This document shows positions 53,241 to 62,218 of a DNA stretch of 64,000 bases, one piece after another. Each line of letters opens with the position of its first letter. The stretch's first letter is position 1. The stretch lies in contig JBMNLX010000009.1 in the NCBI GenBank assembly GCA_050953085.1, forward strand, positions 248,001 to 312,000, written 5' to 3'. Origin of the DNA: UBA3946 sp002385755 (GTDB lineage Bacteria > Bacillota_I > Bacilli_A > ML615J-28 > CAG-698). Made by a program: the position numbers and the translations under genes. Below the pieces are notes generated by a model, which did not search any database, was not told where the DNA came from, and saw only the letters and a program-made list of their open reading frames with translations.

Positions 53241-53281
53241 GAGAGCCTAAGAGATGTGTCTTTAAATCTTAGGCTCTTTTT
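53241..53281. terminator. terminator shared by the 6S-like RNA and psuG
   Basis: GAGCCTAAGA pairs with TCTTAGGCTC and is followed by TTTTTCG on the plus strand. It overlaps the last codons of the convergent psuG. Confidence 0.75.
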
Positions 53282-54194
53282 CGTTTTCTTTTAATTCTTT
53301 CGCTATCGTCGCCGCCAGGTAGGCGTTATTATACACGAGGACGATATTGGCGTCAAGGCTCCGCCCGGCCGTCAGTTCCTTTATTTTAAACAAGAGATAG
53401 GGCGTAAGGTCCTTGCCGGTAATGTTTTCCTCGCGGGCTGTCTTCACGGCTTCCGCGATTTTCGCGTCAATCTCTTCGTTTTTCAGTTCCAATTCCTCCG
53501 GAATCGGGTTGGCGATCAACACGCCGCTTTTAATCCCGAGCTCGTTTTTGACTGAAAGATACCCGGCGATTTCTTTCGGGGTGTTAAGACGGTGATTAAC
53601 GCGGTGCGGGCTTTTCGCGGTATAAAACGCGGGGAAAAAATCGGTTCGGTAACCGATTACCTCGACGCCCTTGGTCTCGAGATATTCGAGCGTTCGCGGG
53701 AGATCAAGAATCGCCTTGGCGCCGGCGGAAACGACGGCGATGTTGCATTCGGCGATCACCTCCAGGTCGTTGGAGATGTCGAATGTTTTCTCGGCGTCGC
53801 GATGAACGCCGCCGATACCGCCGGTCGCGAAAACGGGAATTCCGACCATGGCGGCGATATAAGCGGTCGCGCCCACGGTAGTGGCGCCGTCCATCTTTTT
53901 CGCGATCAAATACGGCAGATCCCTTTTCCCGGCTTTGGGAATCTCGCGCCCGGATTTGCCGAGATATTCGAGCGCGTCGTCGTCGCAACCGACGCGGATC
54001 TCGCCGCCGATGACGGCGATAGTCGCCGGGGTGGCGCCGCATTCCCGCACGATCGCCTCGACATGATTGGCCATGGCGATATTTTGCGGGAAAGGCATGC
54101 CGTGGGCGATAATCGTCGATTCCAGCGCGACAAGCGGTTTTTTGCTTAGAATCGCTTTCTTTACTTCATCGTTAAAGCGAATATGTTTGTTCAT
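53262..54194 (-). CDS. psuG: pseudouridine-5'-phosphate glycosidase
   Basis: A 310-residue PsuG, which splits pseudouridine-5'-phosphate into uracil and ribose-5-phosphate. Motifs are VALESTIIAHGMPFPQN, TIAVIGGEIRVGCD, TTVGATAYIAAMVGIPVFATGG, GGVHRDAE, VVSAGAKAILDLPRTLEYLET and ANPIPEE. The kinase PsuK is not adjacent. Its promoter region (TATAAT at 54211-54216 on the minus strand) contains one copy of the repeat listed below. The frame is complete. Confidence 0.94.
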   Translation of the reverse strand: MNKHIRFNDEVKKAILSKKPLVALESTIIAHGMPFPQNIAMANHVEAIVRECGATPATIAVIGGEIRVGCDDDALEYLGKSGREIPKAGKRDLPYLIAKKMDGATTVGATAYIAAMVGIPVFATGGIGGVHRDAEKTFDISNDLEVIAECNIAVVSAGAKAILDLPRTLEYLETKGVEVIGYRTDFFPAFYTAKSPHRVNHRLNTPKEIAGYLSVKNELGIKSGVLIANPIPEELELKNEEIDAKIAEAVKTAREENITGKDLTPYLLFKIKELTAGRSLDANIVLVYNNAYLAATIAKELKENEKEPKI

Positions 54195-54226
54195 AATAGT
54201 CTCCCTATCTATTATATCACTATTTT

Positions 54227-54319
54227 TACCAATTATAAATATTTGCGCGTTTTTATTCGGTTTTATTGGAAATTTTCCTTGATAATATTGACCCTAATTC
54301 TACCAATTGTCAATATATG
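54227..54319. repeat. paired repeat elements between psuG and the phosphoesterase gene
   Basis: Two related 20-base elements with the core TACCAATT followed by AATAT (54227-54246 and 54300-54319), 73 bases apart. The second is part of an inverted repeat, ATATTGAC (54285-54292) with GTCAATAT (54309-54316). The first overlaps the psuG promoter and the second lies just upstream of a TATAAT before the phosphoesterase gene, so they may be operator sites. The repeats could also be chance in AT-rich DNA. Confidence 0.4.
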
Positions 54320-54372
54320 CTGGTTTTTTATCAACCGTTTTGATATAATATTTAATGAAAAAGGAGTTTGAT

Positions 54373-56589
54373 ATGAAGAAAGGATTCTTTTATTCTATTT
54401 TCGTTATTTTTATATTGATTTTTAGTTCGGTTACCGCGCGCGGGACCATCGGTCAGGGTTATAACGTCATGACCAACCCCGGCGAGGACATGAGGACGGA
54501 AATGAATATTAGTTGGCATTCGGACGATAAAATATCTTTTGTCCAATACACGAAAGCAAGCGATACCGATTGGAAAGACGCGCGTCTTGTTCTCGGTATG
54601 TCGGAGGAGTTTTCGGTTCCCGAAAGCCAACAATTTGGAAGCAAAACCGTGATATCGGACGGTTTTACCCCGCGTTATCATTTAAAGGTTAATTTAACCG
54701 GTTTAGAGCCTGACACCGAGTATAAGTACCGGGTCGGGCGCGATCCTTCCTTTTCGGACACCTATTATTTTAAGACTGGGTCCGGCGTCGAGCCTTTTAG
54801 TTTTTTGGCTTTCACCGACCCGCAGTACGCGAATGATAGCGGAGCGTCGATTTTCAATAATCTCGTTCAAAAAGCCCTGGAAATCGATCCCGATATCCGT
54901 TTCAGCGTCGTATCCGGCGATTTAGTGGACAGGGGCGGGAAAATCGAGCAATGGAATATTTTGTTCCGGCAGTCGAGCCTGCGATTGATGCCGTTCGCGG
55001 TCGCGCCCGGGAATCACGAGTATTACGACGCGTCACCAACCCCCGTTTCCTTCGATAATACCTATTATAAAGGTTTTTTCAATAATCCCGAAAACGGCGC
55101 CGAAGGCGTTTTGGGGTCCAGTTATTATTTTAAGTATAACAACGTCCTGTTTGTCTCGATTGACAGCGAGGCGGCTGTTAACAGCGCCGCAAACAAAACC
55201 GCGCAAAAGACGTGGTTTGAGAACGTGATGAAAAGCAACCACGCCCAATATATCGTCGTTTTCATGCACCGCAGCTTTTACGGCGGCATTTATGGTTCGG
55301 TTTCCGCCGGCCTTCGCGCCGATTGGCAGGGACTTTTCGATAAATACGGCGTCGATTTGGTCTTGACCGGTCACGACCATATTTACCGGCGCACGACGCG
55401 GATTTATGAGGGCGAGGCGTCGACCGTGGATTACCGGGGAACGACATACATGATCAGCGGTTCCGCCGGCGCGAAGTACTATGATTTACAATACGAGGGA
55501 AACAACAAATATAAAGAACTTTTTGAGAAGGAATTCGCCCGGCAAAGCTCGGTGTCGATCTTTCAGGTCGGCATCGACGGGTTGAAACTTATTACCATTG
55601 GAACTTCCGGCCAGACTCTTGACGAGGTGACGCTACCGGCCAAGCGCTCGCCGCATCCGGCCTCAGGTTTCGCGAAAGAAAGCTATCTTGACAGCGTCAA
55701 GTTGACCCTGGACTCCAAGGACCCGACGAAAGCGGTCTTTTACTGGGGGAATCAATGGTACGGTCATGTTAATTCCGCCCGCCTGCACGGCGAGGACGGA
55801 GAAGTGATCGGTCACGAGTATTTTGATACCAACAAGCTAGGCAACACGATACAAATAACCGATCTAGAACCTAATAGAACATACCAATATACTTTAAAAG
55901 TCGAGTTTAAGGACGGGACGACAGCTGAGCGGGAGATTAGCCTGCTTACCAAGCTTTCCTACGGGAGAATCGAGAATCTCAATCTGGACGTTTCCGGCGC
56001 GACCCCCGTTTTAAATTGGCTTGCGTTTTTGGAAAACGATCAAATTGAAAAATTCCGCGTTCTGGCAAATGATGAATTGGTCGAGGAACTCGGCCCCGCC
56101 GCGACGTCATGCGACATCGGCGGCCTTGATCCATTCCGTCTGAACGTGATCACCCTGGAGGCTGTCGACAAATTCGGCGACGTCGTCTATCGAGAATCGG
56201 TCGAGTACGGCGAGGACGTGACTTTCACGATCACTTGTCCGGACATCGAAATTGAGCTCGAACCCGGCGAGTCGAAGCGCCCGTCCGTCGTTGTCGAACC
56301 GGAAAGAGACGTGACGCTTGTTTTTGAGTCGTCCGACCCGGAAGTCGCGATTGTCAGCGCTGACGGGGAAATAACAGCCGTCGCCCCCGGTACGGCGACT
56401 ATTACCGTAAAAATAGCGGAAAAACCTGATGTTACCTGCGCTATCGCGGTTGAAGTTGTTGAGGCAAAAGAAAAACCGGGCGACGCCCCGAAGAAAAAAG
56501 GCTGTTTTGGCGGTTTTTCCGCAATAGCCGGTTTGGGGTGCCTGGGGATCGCCGCGCTTCTCCGCAGGCGCGGAAAACATAAATCTTAA
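54373..56589 (+). CDS. secreted metallophosphoesterase, first copy
   Basis: A 738-residue exported protein. A signal peptide (to about residue 24) is followed by a purple-acid-phosphatase-like Fn3 domain (TEMNISWHSDDKISFVQY), a calcineurin-type phosphoesterase with all metal motifs (FTDPQYA, SGDLVDRGG, APGNHEYY, VVFMHRS, TGHDHIYRR), an Fn3 region, a BIG2 domain (VFESSDPEVAIVS) and a C-terminal tail. The tail has KKKGCFGG, a hydrophobic stretch and RRR, which looks like a sorting/anchoring signal. The start at 54373 has AAGGAG upstream; an ATG at 54355 is rejected. It is a close paralogue of the next gene. Confidence 0.9.
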   Translation: MKKGFFYSIFVIFILIFSSVTARGTIGQGYNVMTNPGEDMRTEMNISWHSDDKISFVQYTKASDTDWKDARLVLGMSEEFSVPESQQFGSKTVISDGFTPRYHLKVNLTGLEPDTEYKYRVGRDPSFSDTYYFKTGSGVEPFSFLAFTDPQYANDSGASIFNNLVQKALEIDPDIRFSVVSGDLVDRGGKIEQWNILFRQSSLRLMPFAVAPGNHEYYDASPTPVSFDNTYYKGFFNNPENGAEGVLGSSYYFKYNNVLFVSIDSEAAVNSAANKTAQKTWFENVMKSNHAQYIVVFMHRSFYGGIYGSVSAGLRADWQGLFDKYGVDLVLTGHDHIYRRTTRIYEGEASTVDYRGTTYMISGSAGAKYYDLQYEGNNKYKELFEKEFARQSSVSIFQVGIDGLKLITIGTSGQTLDEVTLPAKRSPHPASGFAKESYLDSVKLTLDSKDPTKAVFYWGNQWYGHVNSARLHGEDGEVIGHEYFDTNKLGNTIQITDLEPNRTYQYTLKVEFKDGTTAEREISLLTKLSYGRIENLNLDVSGATPVLNWLAFLENDQIEKFRVLANDELVEELGPAATSCDIGGLDPFRLNVITLEAVDKFGDVVYRESVEYGEDVTFTITCPDIEIELEPGESKRPSVVVEPERDVTLVFESSDPEVAIVSADGEITAVAPGTATITVKIAEKPDVTCAIAVEVVEAKEKPGDAPKKKGCFGGFSAIAGLGCLGIAALLRRRGKHKS

Positions 56590-56619
56590 AACCGAGTAAC
56601 TATATTAGATGGAGGAAGT

Positions 56620-58818
56620 ATGAAGAAATTTTCAGCATTCACGTTAATCTCGTTGGTTTCTGTCTTGCTTTTAACCTTGGTTTTCCCGGTCGGGTTAAAC
56701 GCGGCCGTCAAGGAATCGTACTTTGTTTTTACCAGCCCCGGCGAAGACATGTCAACGGAAATGAACATTAGTTGGCATTCGGACGTCGAAGGGACGTTTG
56801 TCCAATACGCTCCCGCCGACGAGGAGGGCTGGAACAACGCCGTCCGGGTAGACGGCGAGTGCAAGCCTTTCTCGCTGCCTGAGGAAATCCACGAAAGAGG
56901 CAAGATTTTCCGTACAATCGGGTTTACCGAGCGCAACCGATGCACGGTATCGTTGAAAGATCTTGATCCCAACACCAAGTATAAATACCGCGTTGGTAAA
57001 ACCACTTTCAGCGAGCCCTCTTATTTCTGGACCGGGGGGAATGTCGAACCGTTTAGTTTCCTGTTTTTCACCGACCCCCAATTCTTCAGCGATAGCACCG
57101 CCCGCACTTTCAACAACCTCGTTTACAAGGCTTTGGAGGTGGATCCCGATATCCGCTTCAGCGTCGTAACGGGCGATATCGTTGACCGCGGCGGGGATAT
57201 GAATTATTGGAATTGGCTGTTTAACCAACCCTGTCTTAAGGAAATGCCGTACGCGTTTGCTGCGGGCAACCATGAATACTATGACGCCATCGGCGCCAAC
57301 GTGTATTCCAACGCGTTTATGAACGCCTTTACCAACTATCCCGCCAACGGCGCGCCGAACGTTCTCGGGTCGTCTTATTACTTCAAGTATAACAACGTCT
57401 TGTATGTTGTCGTTGACAGCGAGGCGGAAACCGTTAACGTCGCCCGCCGTCAGGAGCAGATGGATTGGTTCGAGGAAGTAATGCGCACCAACCACGCGCA
57501 ATACATCACCGTTTACATGCATACCGGAATCGGGATGCCGCCGAACCGCAACAACGCCAAAGCGCGCTGGCTGGAACTGTTCGACAAATACGGCGTCGAT
57601 ATCGTTATGACCGGGCACAGCCATGTTTATTTCCGGACGAAGCCGATTTATGATTTCGCTCCTTCGACCGATCCCGACAGGGGCACGATTTACCTGGAAG
57701 GCGGTTATTCCGGACCGAAAGCGGGAACTACGAGTCCCGGCAATCCGACTTGGTTTGAAACAAGGTTTGCTACCGCCCCGTCGGTCACGATTTTCCAGGT
57801 GACGACAAGCCACCTCTCCCTGCGCACGATTGATATTACCGGCTTCCACCTTGACGAGGCCACGATCCCGGCGAAGCGCTCGCCGCTTCCGGCATCCGGT
57901 TTTGAAAAAGAAAGCTATCTGGATAGCATCTCGCTCACGGTTGATGAAAAAGACCCGACGAAGGCTATCTTCTATTGGGGCAATAAATGGTACGGCCATG
58001 TCAATTACGCCCAGCTTATCGGCGAGGACGAGGAAGTAATCGGTCACGATTATCTGTATTCGAACCGCGTCGGCAATTACGTCACGCTCACCGGGCTTGA
58101 ATCGAACAAAACTTACAATTATACCTTGAAAGTCGAGTTCAAGGACGGCACGGTCGTGGAACGGCCGATGACTTTAGAGACGCCAAAACTTCCTTACGGA
58201 AGAATCGAAAATCTTGAGCTTGACACATCCGGGGAGAAGCCGCTCCTAACGTGGTTCGCGTTTTTGGAGAACGACCAGATCGAGAAATACCGCGTGCTTG
58301 TCAACGACGAGCTCTTAACGGAGCTTGAGGTCGGCGCGATGTCGTGCGAGATTACCGGGCTTGATCCATACAGGAAAAATGTGATTAAGCTTGAAGCGGT
58401 AGATGTTTCAGGCGACGTCGTCTTCACGGATTTCGTTGAGCACGGGGAAGACGTGGAATTCACGCTTGCCTATCCCGAGGATGAGATTGAGCTTGAGCCC
58501 GGGAAATCAAAGACGCCCGCGGTGAGCCTTAACCCGAAACTCGACGTAACGATCGTTTATGAATCGTCCGACGAAACGGTGGCGACGGTTGACGCCAACG
58601 GCAAGATAACCGCCGTGGCCGAGGGCGAAGCCACGATCACCGCGAAGATTCTCGAGCGTCCCGACGTCGTCGCGACGATTAAGGTCAAAGTAGCGGCCGC
58701 CGAGGAACCCGAGGATCCGGGAACCGAGAAGAAAGGCTGCTTCGGCAGCATCGCCGCGTTCGCCGGCTTGGGGTCTCTGGGACTTATCGTTCTTTTCCGC
58801 CGGCGCCGCCGGTTCTAG
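56620..58818 (+). CDS. secreted metallophosphoesterase, second copy
   Basis: A 732-residue paralogue of the preceding gene with the same order of parts: signal peptide, purple-acid-phosphatase-like Fn3, phosphoesterase (FTDPQFF, TGDIVDRGG, AAGNHEYY, YMHTG, TGHSHVYFR), Fn3, BIG2 and a KKGCFGS...FRRRRR tail. Many stretches are nearly identical, for example EDMSTEMNISWHSD and SPLPASGFEKESYLDS. A GGAGG site lies before the start. The pair probably arose by tandem duplication and may act on nucleotides or phosphate esters at the cell surface to scavenge phosphate. Confidence 0.9.
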   Translation: MKKFSAFTLISLVSVLLLTLVFPVGLNAAVKESYFVFTSPGEDMSTEMNISWHSDVEGTFVQYAPADEEGWNNAVRVDGECKPFSLPEEIHERGKIFRTIGFTERNRCTVSLKDLDPNTKYKYRVGKTTFSEPSYFWTGGNVEPFSFLFFTDPQFFSDSTARTFNNLVYKALEVDPDIRFSVVTGDIVDRGGDMNYWNWLFNQPCLKEMPYAFAAGNHEYYDAIGANVYSNAFMNAFTNYPANGAPNVLGSSYYFKYNNVLYVVVDSEAETVNVARRQEQMDWFEEVMRTNHAQYITVYMHTGIGMPPNRNNAKARWLELFDKYGVDIVMTGHSHVYFRTKPIYDFAPSTDPDRGTIYLEGGYSGPKAGTTSPGNPTWFETRFATAPSVTIFQVTTSHLSLRTIDITGFHLDEATIPAKRSPLPASGFEKESYLDSISLTVDEKDPTKAIFYWGNKWYGHVNYAQLIGEDEEVIGHDYLYSNRVGNYVTLTGLESNKTYNYTLKVEFKDGTVVERPMTLETPKLPYGRIENLELDTSGEKPLLTWFAFLENDQIEKYRVLVNDELLTELEVGAMSCEITGLDPYRKNVIKLEAVDVSGDVVFTDFVEHGEDVEFTLAYPEDEIELEPGKSKTPAVSLNPKLDVTIVYESSDETVATVDANGKITAVAEGEATITAKILERPDVVATIKVKVAAAEEPEDPGTEKKGCFGSIAAFAGLGSLGLIVLFRRRRRF

Positions 58819-58827
58819 TAAAAAACC

Positions 58828-58864
58828 AAAGCCATAATAAAACTCGCGTTTATTATGGCTTTTA
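58828..58864 (+). terminator. terminator of the phosphoesterase pair
   Basis: A perfect 14-bp stem (AAAGCCATAATAAA and TTTATTATGGCTTT) with a short loop and T-rich 3' side. Confidence 0.88.
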
Positions 58865-58894
58865 TTCGTTTTTCCGACTTTTTGCCGTAATGAC

Positions 58895-58923
58895 TTGTAA
58901 GTAAAATGTTTTTATTATATAAT
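58895..58923 (+). promoter_or_regulatory. promoter of the glutamate mutase operon
   Basis: TTGTAA (58895-58900), a 17-base spacer and TATAAT (58918-58923). No cobalamin riboswitch fits in the short leader. Confidence 0.75.
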
Positions 58924-58969
58924 ATATCGGGTACGTATCAATATAAACGGAGGTAGTCAAAACAATAAG

Positions 58970-59380
58970 ATGGAGTCAATAGTCATTGGCGTTATCGGCG
59001 CCGATGTCCATGCCGTAGGCAACCGTATTATTGAATTCACGTTGGAAAACGCCGGTTATAACGTCGTTAACGTCGGCGTTTTATCGACGCAAGAAGACTT
59101 TATTAACGCGGCGATCGAATCAAACGCGAAAATGATTCTCGTGTCATCGCTTTACGGGCACGGCGAGATTGATTGTCGCGGGATGAGGGAAAAATGTATT
59201 GAGAGCGGGTTAAAGGATATTATCCTGTATGTCGGCGGAAATATCGTCGTCGGCAAACAAGACTTTTTTGAGGTTGAAAAACGTTTCAAGGCGATGGGGT
59301 TTGACCGGGTCTTTCCGCCGGGCACCCCGATCGAGGCGGTGCTGCCGCTAATAAAGGAAGATTTGATGAATCATGCCTAA
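58970..59380 (+). CDS. glmS: glutamate mutase sigma (small, B12-binding) subunit
   Basis: A 136-residue cobalamin-binding subunit of glutamate mutase, which rearranges L-glutamate to (2S,3S)-3-methylaspartate. The B12 motif DVHAVG (Asp12, His14, Gly17) and the later GGNIVVGKQ and PPGTPIEAV match MutS/GlmS. Length is normal. GGAGG lies 16 bases before ATG 58970, which is rather far. It is the first gene of a six-gene operon and overlaps glmL by 8 bases. Confidence 0.95.
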   Translation: MESIVIGVIGADVHAVGNRIIEFTLENAGYNVVNVGVLSTQEDFINAAIESNAKMILVSSLYGHGEIDCRGMREKCIESGLKDIILYVGGNIVVGKQDFFEVEKRFKAMGFDRVFPPGTPIEAVLPLIKEDLMNHA

Positions 59381-60779
59381 ATACTTGTTGGCGGATATCG
59401 GCTCGACTTACACGAAACTAACGGCCGTCGATCTAGGAAAGGGCGACATTATCGGGACGGCCCGTCATTATACCACCGTTAATACCGACGTCCGAATCGG
59501 TTACGAGAAGGCTTTCGCGCTCTTGGCCGAAAAAACGCACGTCATGGAATATGACAAGGTTTTCGCGTCCTCATCGGCCGCCGGCGGTTTGAAAATGGCG
59601 GCGATCGGCTTGGTCGAGGAGTTGACGGTCGAGGCGGCCAAGCGGGTCTGCCTCGGAGCCGGCGGGAAAGTTAATTTGGTCTATTCGCATCATATCACGA
59701 AAAAGGACGCGGAAAGCATCCGCGACGGCGATATCGATATCGTTTTGCTCGCGGGCGGCACCGATGGCGGGAACGAGGACTGCGTTCTTTATAACGCCCG
59801 GATGCTCGGCGAAGCGGGGGTGAAAATCCCCGTCGTTTACGCCGGGAACCGCGCCTGCCAGGATCAAATCCAGGCGATTTTCAAGGAATATAATATCCGC
59901 GGCTGGATTTGCGATAACGTCATGCCGCGGCTGAACGTTCTTAATATCGAAAGCGCCCGCAAGGTCATCCAGTCGATTTTCATGAATAATATTACCGAGG
60001 CCAAGGGCATCAAGAAAATCGAGACGGAGTTTGCCGAGGGAATCGTGCCGACGCCGTACGCCGTGTTAAAGGCGGCGGAGCTTTTAAGCCGCGGTTACGC
60101 GGACGAAACGGGCTTGGGGGAAATCGTCGTTATCGATATCGGCGGGGCCACGACCGATTTTTATTCGGTCTGCAGCGGAATGCCGAAACAGGCGAATGTT
60201 TTCGTTCACGGGCTCGAGGAACCGTTCGCGAAACGGACGGTAGAGGGCGATTTGGGAATGCGCTATTCCGCCCCCGGGATAATCAAAAACTTAAGCGAGG
60301 AAACAATCAAAAAATATCGGGAACGGGGAATCGACCTTTTGCGGGAAGCGGAGTTCCGTCATTCGCGCCCCGCGTTTCTCCCGCGGGACGAACGGGACGA
60401 ATATGTCGATTCCGTGCTCGCGAAACTATGCGTCGATATCGCGACTTCCCGGCACGTCGGGACGTTTTCAACGGTTTATACCCCGCTCGGAGTGATGCAT
60501 TATCAAACGGGCAAGGATCTATCGGACGTGAAATATATCGTCGGGACCGGCGGCGTCATCATATACGACCGCCACGCTTACGACATTTTAAAATCGGCGC
60601 TATACGACGCGAGCAAACCGACGGAACTCAGGCCGCGCAAGCCGGCGTTTTTGCTTGACGGCGATTACCTTACCTCGGCGATGGGGCTTTTGGGTCGTCA
60701 CCACCCGGAGATCGCCTTGCGCATCATGAAAAAAAGGTTTAGAAAAATTGTGGGGAACGATTATGAATCTGCGAAATGA
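59373..60779 (+). CDS. glmL: glutamate mutase reactivating factor
   Basis: A 468-residue ASKHA-fold ATPase (MutL/GlmL) that lies between the two mutase subunits in known operons and releases damaged B12 from the enzyme. Key parts are LLADIGSTYTKLTAVDL, VFASSSAAGGLKMAAIGL, VLLAGGTDGGNEDC and IVVIDIGGATTDFYSV. It overlaps glmS by 8 bases and glmE by 17. Confidence 0.93.
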   Translation: MPKYLLADIGSTYTKLTAVDLGKGDIIGTARHYTTVNTDVRIGYEKAFALLAEKTHVMEYDKVFASSSAAGGLKMAAIGLVEELTVEAAKRVCLGAGGKVNLVYSHHITKKDAESIRDGDIDIVLLAGGTDGGNEDCVLYNARMLGEAGVKIPVVYAGNRACQDQIQAIFKEYNIRGWICDNVMPRLNVLNIESARKVIQSIFMNNITEAKGIKKIETEFAEGIVPTPYAVLKAAELLSRGYADETGLGEIVVIDIGGATTDFYSVCSGMPKQANVFVHGLEEPFAKRTVEGDLGMRYSAPGIIKNLSEETIKKYRERGIDLLREAEFRHSRPAFLPRDERDEYVDSVLAKLCVDIATSRHVGTFSTVYTPLGVMHYQTGKDLSDVKYIVGTGGVIIYDRHAYDILKSALYDASKPTELRPRKPAFLLDGDYLTSAMGLLGRHHPEIALRIMKKRFRKIVGNDYESAK

Positions 60780-62217
60780 AAAATGGTCGGAAGGAGAGTT
60801 TCTTCGCGTCCGCGCCGAGGTTCTCTCGACCTGGCCGACGGGCGCGTCGCCGCTTTTGTCCTTGGAAAAGGCGGCGGGATACCTGAGGAATATTCCCGCC
60901 GGAAAAAATTTCGCGGCGGCGCTTGAGACGGCGAAAGCGAAGGGAATCACATTGATTCAGCCGCGGGCGGGGGTGGCGACGATCGACGGGCAGATCACCC
61001 TTCTGAGATATCTCGCCGCCGCGGGAGCCGATCTTTTGCCGACGACGATCGACAGCTACACGCGGCTTAACCGCTACGAGGAGGCGGAACGCGGCCTCGA
61101 GGAAAGCGAAAAAAACGGTCGGAGCATGCTCAACGGTTTTCCGGCCGTAAACCACGGGGTCGAAGGCTGCCGGAAGGTGACGGAAGCGGTCGGCGTTCCC
61201 GTCGAGATCCGCCATGGCACGCCCGACGCCCGCTTGCTAGCGGAAATCGCCTTCGCTTCCGGTTTCACGTCGTTTGAAGGCGGGGGGATATCTTATAATA
61301 TCCCGTACGCGAAAAACATTTCCGTCGAGGACACGATCCGCTATTGGCAGTATTGCGACCGGCTGGTCGGCTATTACGAGGATTTGGGCATCCGCTTAAA
61401 CCGCGAGCCGTTCGGCCCGCTCACGGGCACGCTCGTCCCGCCGGCGATCGGCAATGCCGTTGCGATCATCGAGGCGCTGCTCGCCGCCGAGCAGGGCGTA
61501 AAAAGCATCACCGTCGGTCTTGGCCAGTGCGGCGCCGTGGTGCAGGATATCGCCGCGCTTAGGGCGCTATCCGACCAGACGGAAGAATACCTGCGCCGGT
61601 TCGGCTATGAAGATGTTTCCGTGACCACGGTCTTTCACCAATGGATGGGCGGATTTCCCGAGGACGAGGCCGAAGCGCTCGCTTTGATCGCCACGGCGTC
61701 GTTTGTGGCGGCGGCCGCCGGCGCCACAAAAATGATCACGAAAACGCCGCTCGAGTCGTTCGGCGTCCCGACGAAGGAAGCCAACGCCGCCGGGATCAAA
61801 GCGTCGAAATTTGTCGTCGGTTTGTTTACCGACCAGAGTATATCGGATAACGAAAAAATCAAAGAAGAATATCGCCAAACGCGAAGAGAAGTCGATTGCC
61901 TTTTAAAACATGTCTTAATTTTGGGCAAGGGCGACGTCGCTATCGGCGCGGTCGAGGCCTTTCGCCAGGGAATAATCGACATACCTTTCGCGCCGAGCCG
62001 GTTTAACGCCAACCGGATGTTGCCCGCCCGGGACAACGAGGGCTGCATCAGAATCTTAGACTTCGGCAACCTCGGTTTTGACGAGGATATAAAAGCATTT
62101 CATCAAACTAAAATAAAAGAAAGAGCAAGAACGGAGGGTAGGGAAGCGAATTTCCAACTGACCGTCGACGATATCCGGGCGGTAAGTTGCGGTCGTTTGA
62201 TCGGCAGGCCCTATTAA
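60763..62217 (+). CDS. glmE: glutamate mutase epsilon (catalytic) subunit
   Basis: A 484-residue large subunit carrying the TIM-barrel active site. Family blocks include TLIQPRAGVATIDGQITLL, NGFPAVNHGVEGCRKVT, RHGTPDARLLAEIA, GGGISYNIPYAKN and GLGQCGAVVQDIAALRAL, and the length equals the clostridial enzyme. The ATG at 60763 is preferred to an upstream TTG at 60748, as MNLRNEKW matches family N termini. The next gene begins 1 base after the stop. Confidence 0.95.
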   Translation: MNLRNEKWSEGEFLRVRAEVLSTWPTGASPLLSLEKAAGYLRNIPAGKNFAAALETAKAKGITLIQPRAGVATIDGQITLLRYLAAAGADLLPTTIDSYTRLNRYEEAERGLEESEKNGRSMLNGFPAVNHGVEGCRKVTEAVGVPVEIRHGTPDARLLAEIAFASGFTSFEGGGISYNIPYAKNISVEDTIRYWQYCDRLVGYYEDLGIRLNREPFGPLTGTLVPPAIGNAVAIIEALLAAEQGVKSITVGLGQCGAVVQDIAALRALSDQTEEYLRRFGYEDVSVTTVFHQWMGGFPEDEAEALALIATASFVAAAAGATKMITKTPLESFGVPTKEANAAGIKASKFVVGLFTDQSISDNEKIKEEYRQTRREVDCLLKHVLILGKGDVAIGAVEAFRQGIIDIPFAPSRFNANRMLPARDNEGCIRILDFGNLGFDEDIKAFHQTKIKERARTEGREANFQLTVDDIRAVSCGRLIGRPY

Positions 62218-62218
62218 T

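Noticed and set aside
58865..58969. Cobalamin riboswitch before the glutamate mutase genes
   Set aside because: The transcribed leader is far too short and has no B12-box-like sequence.
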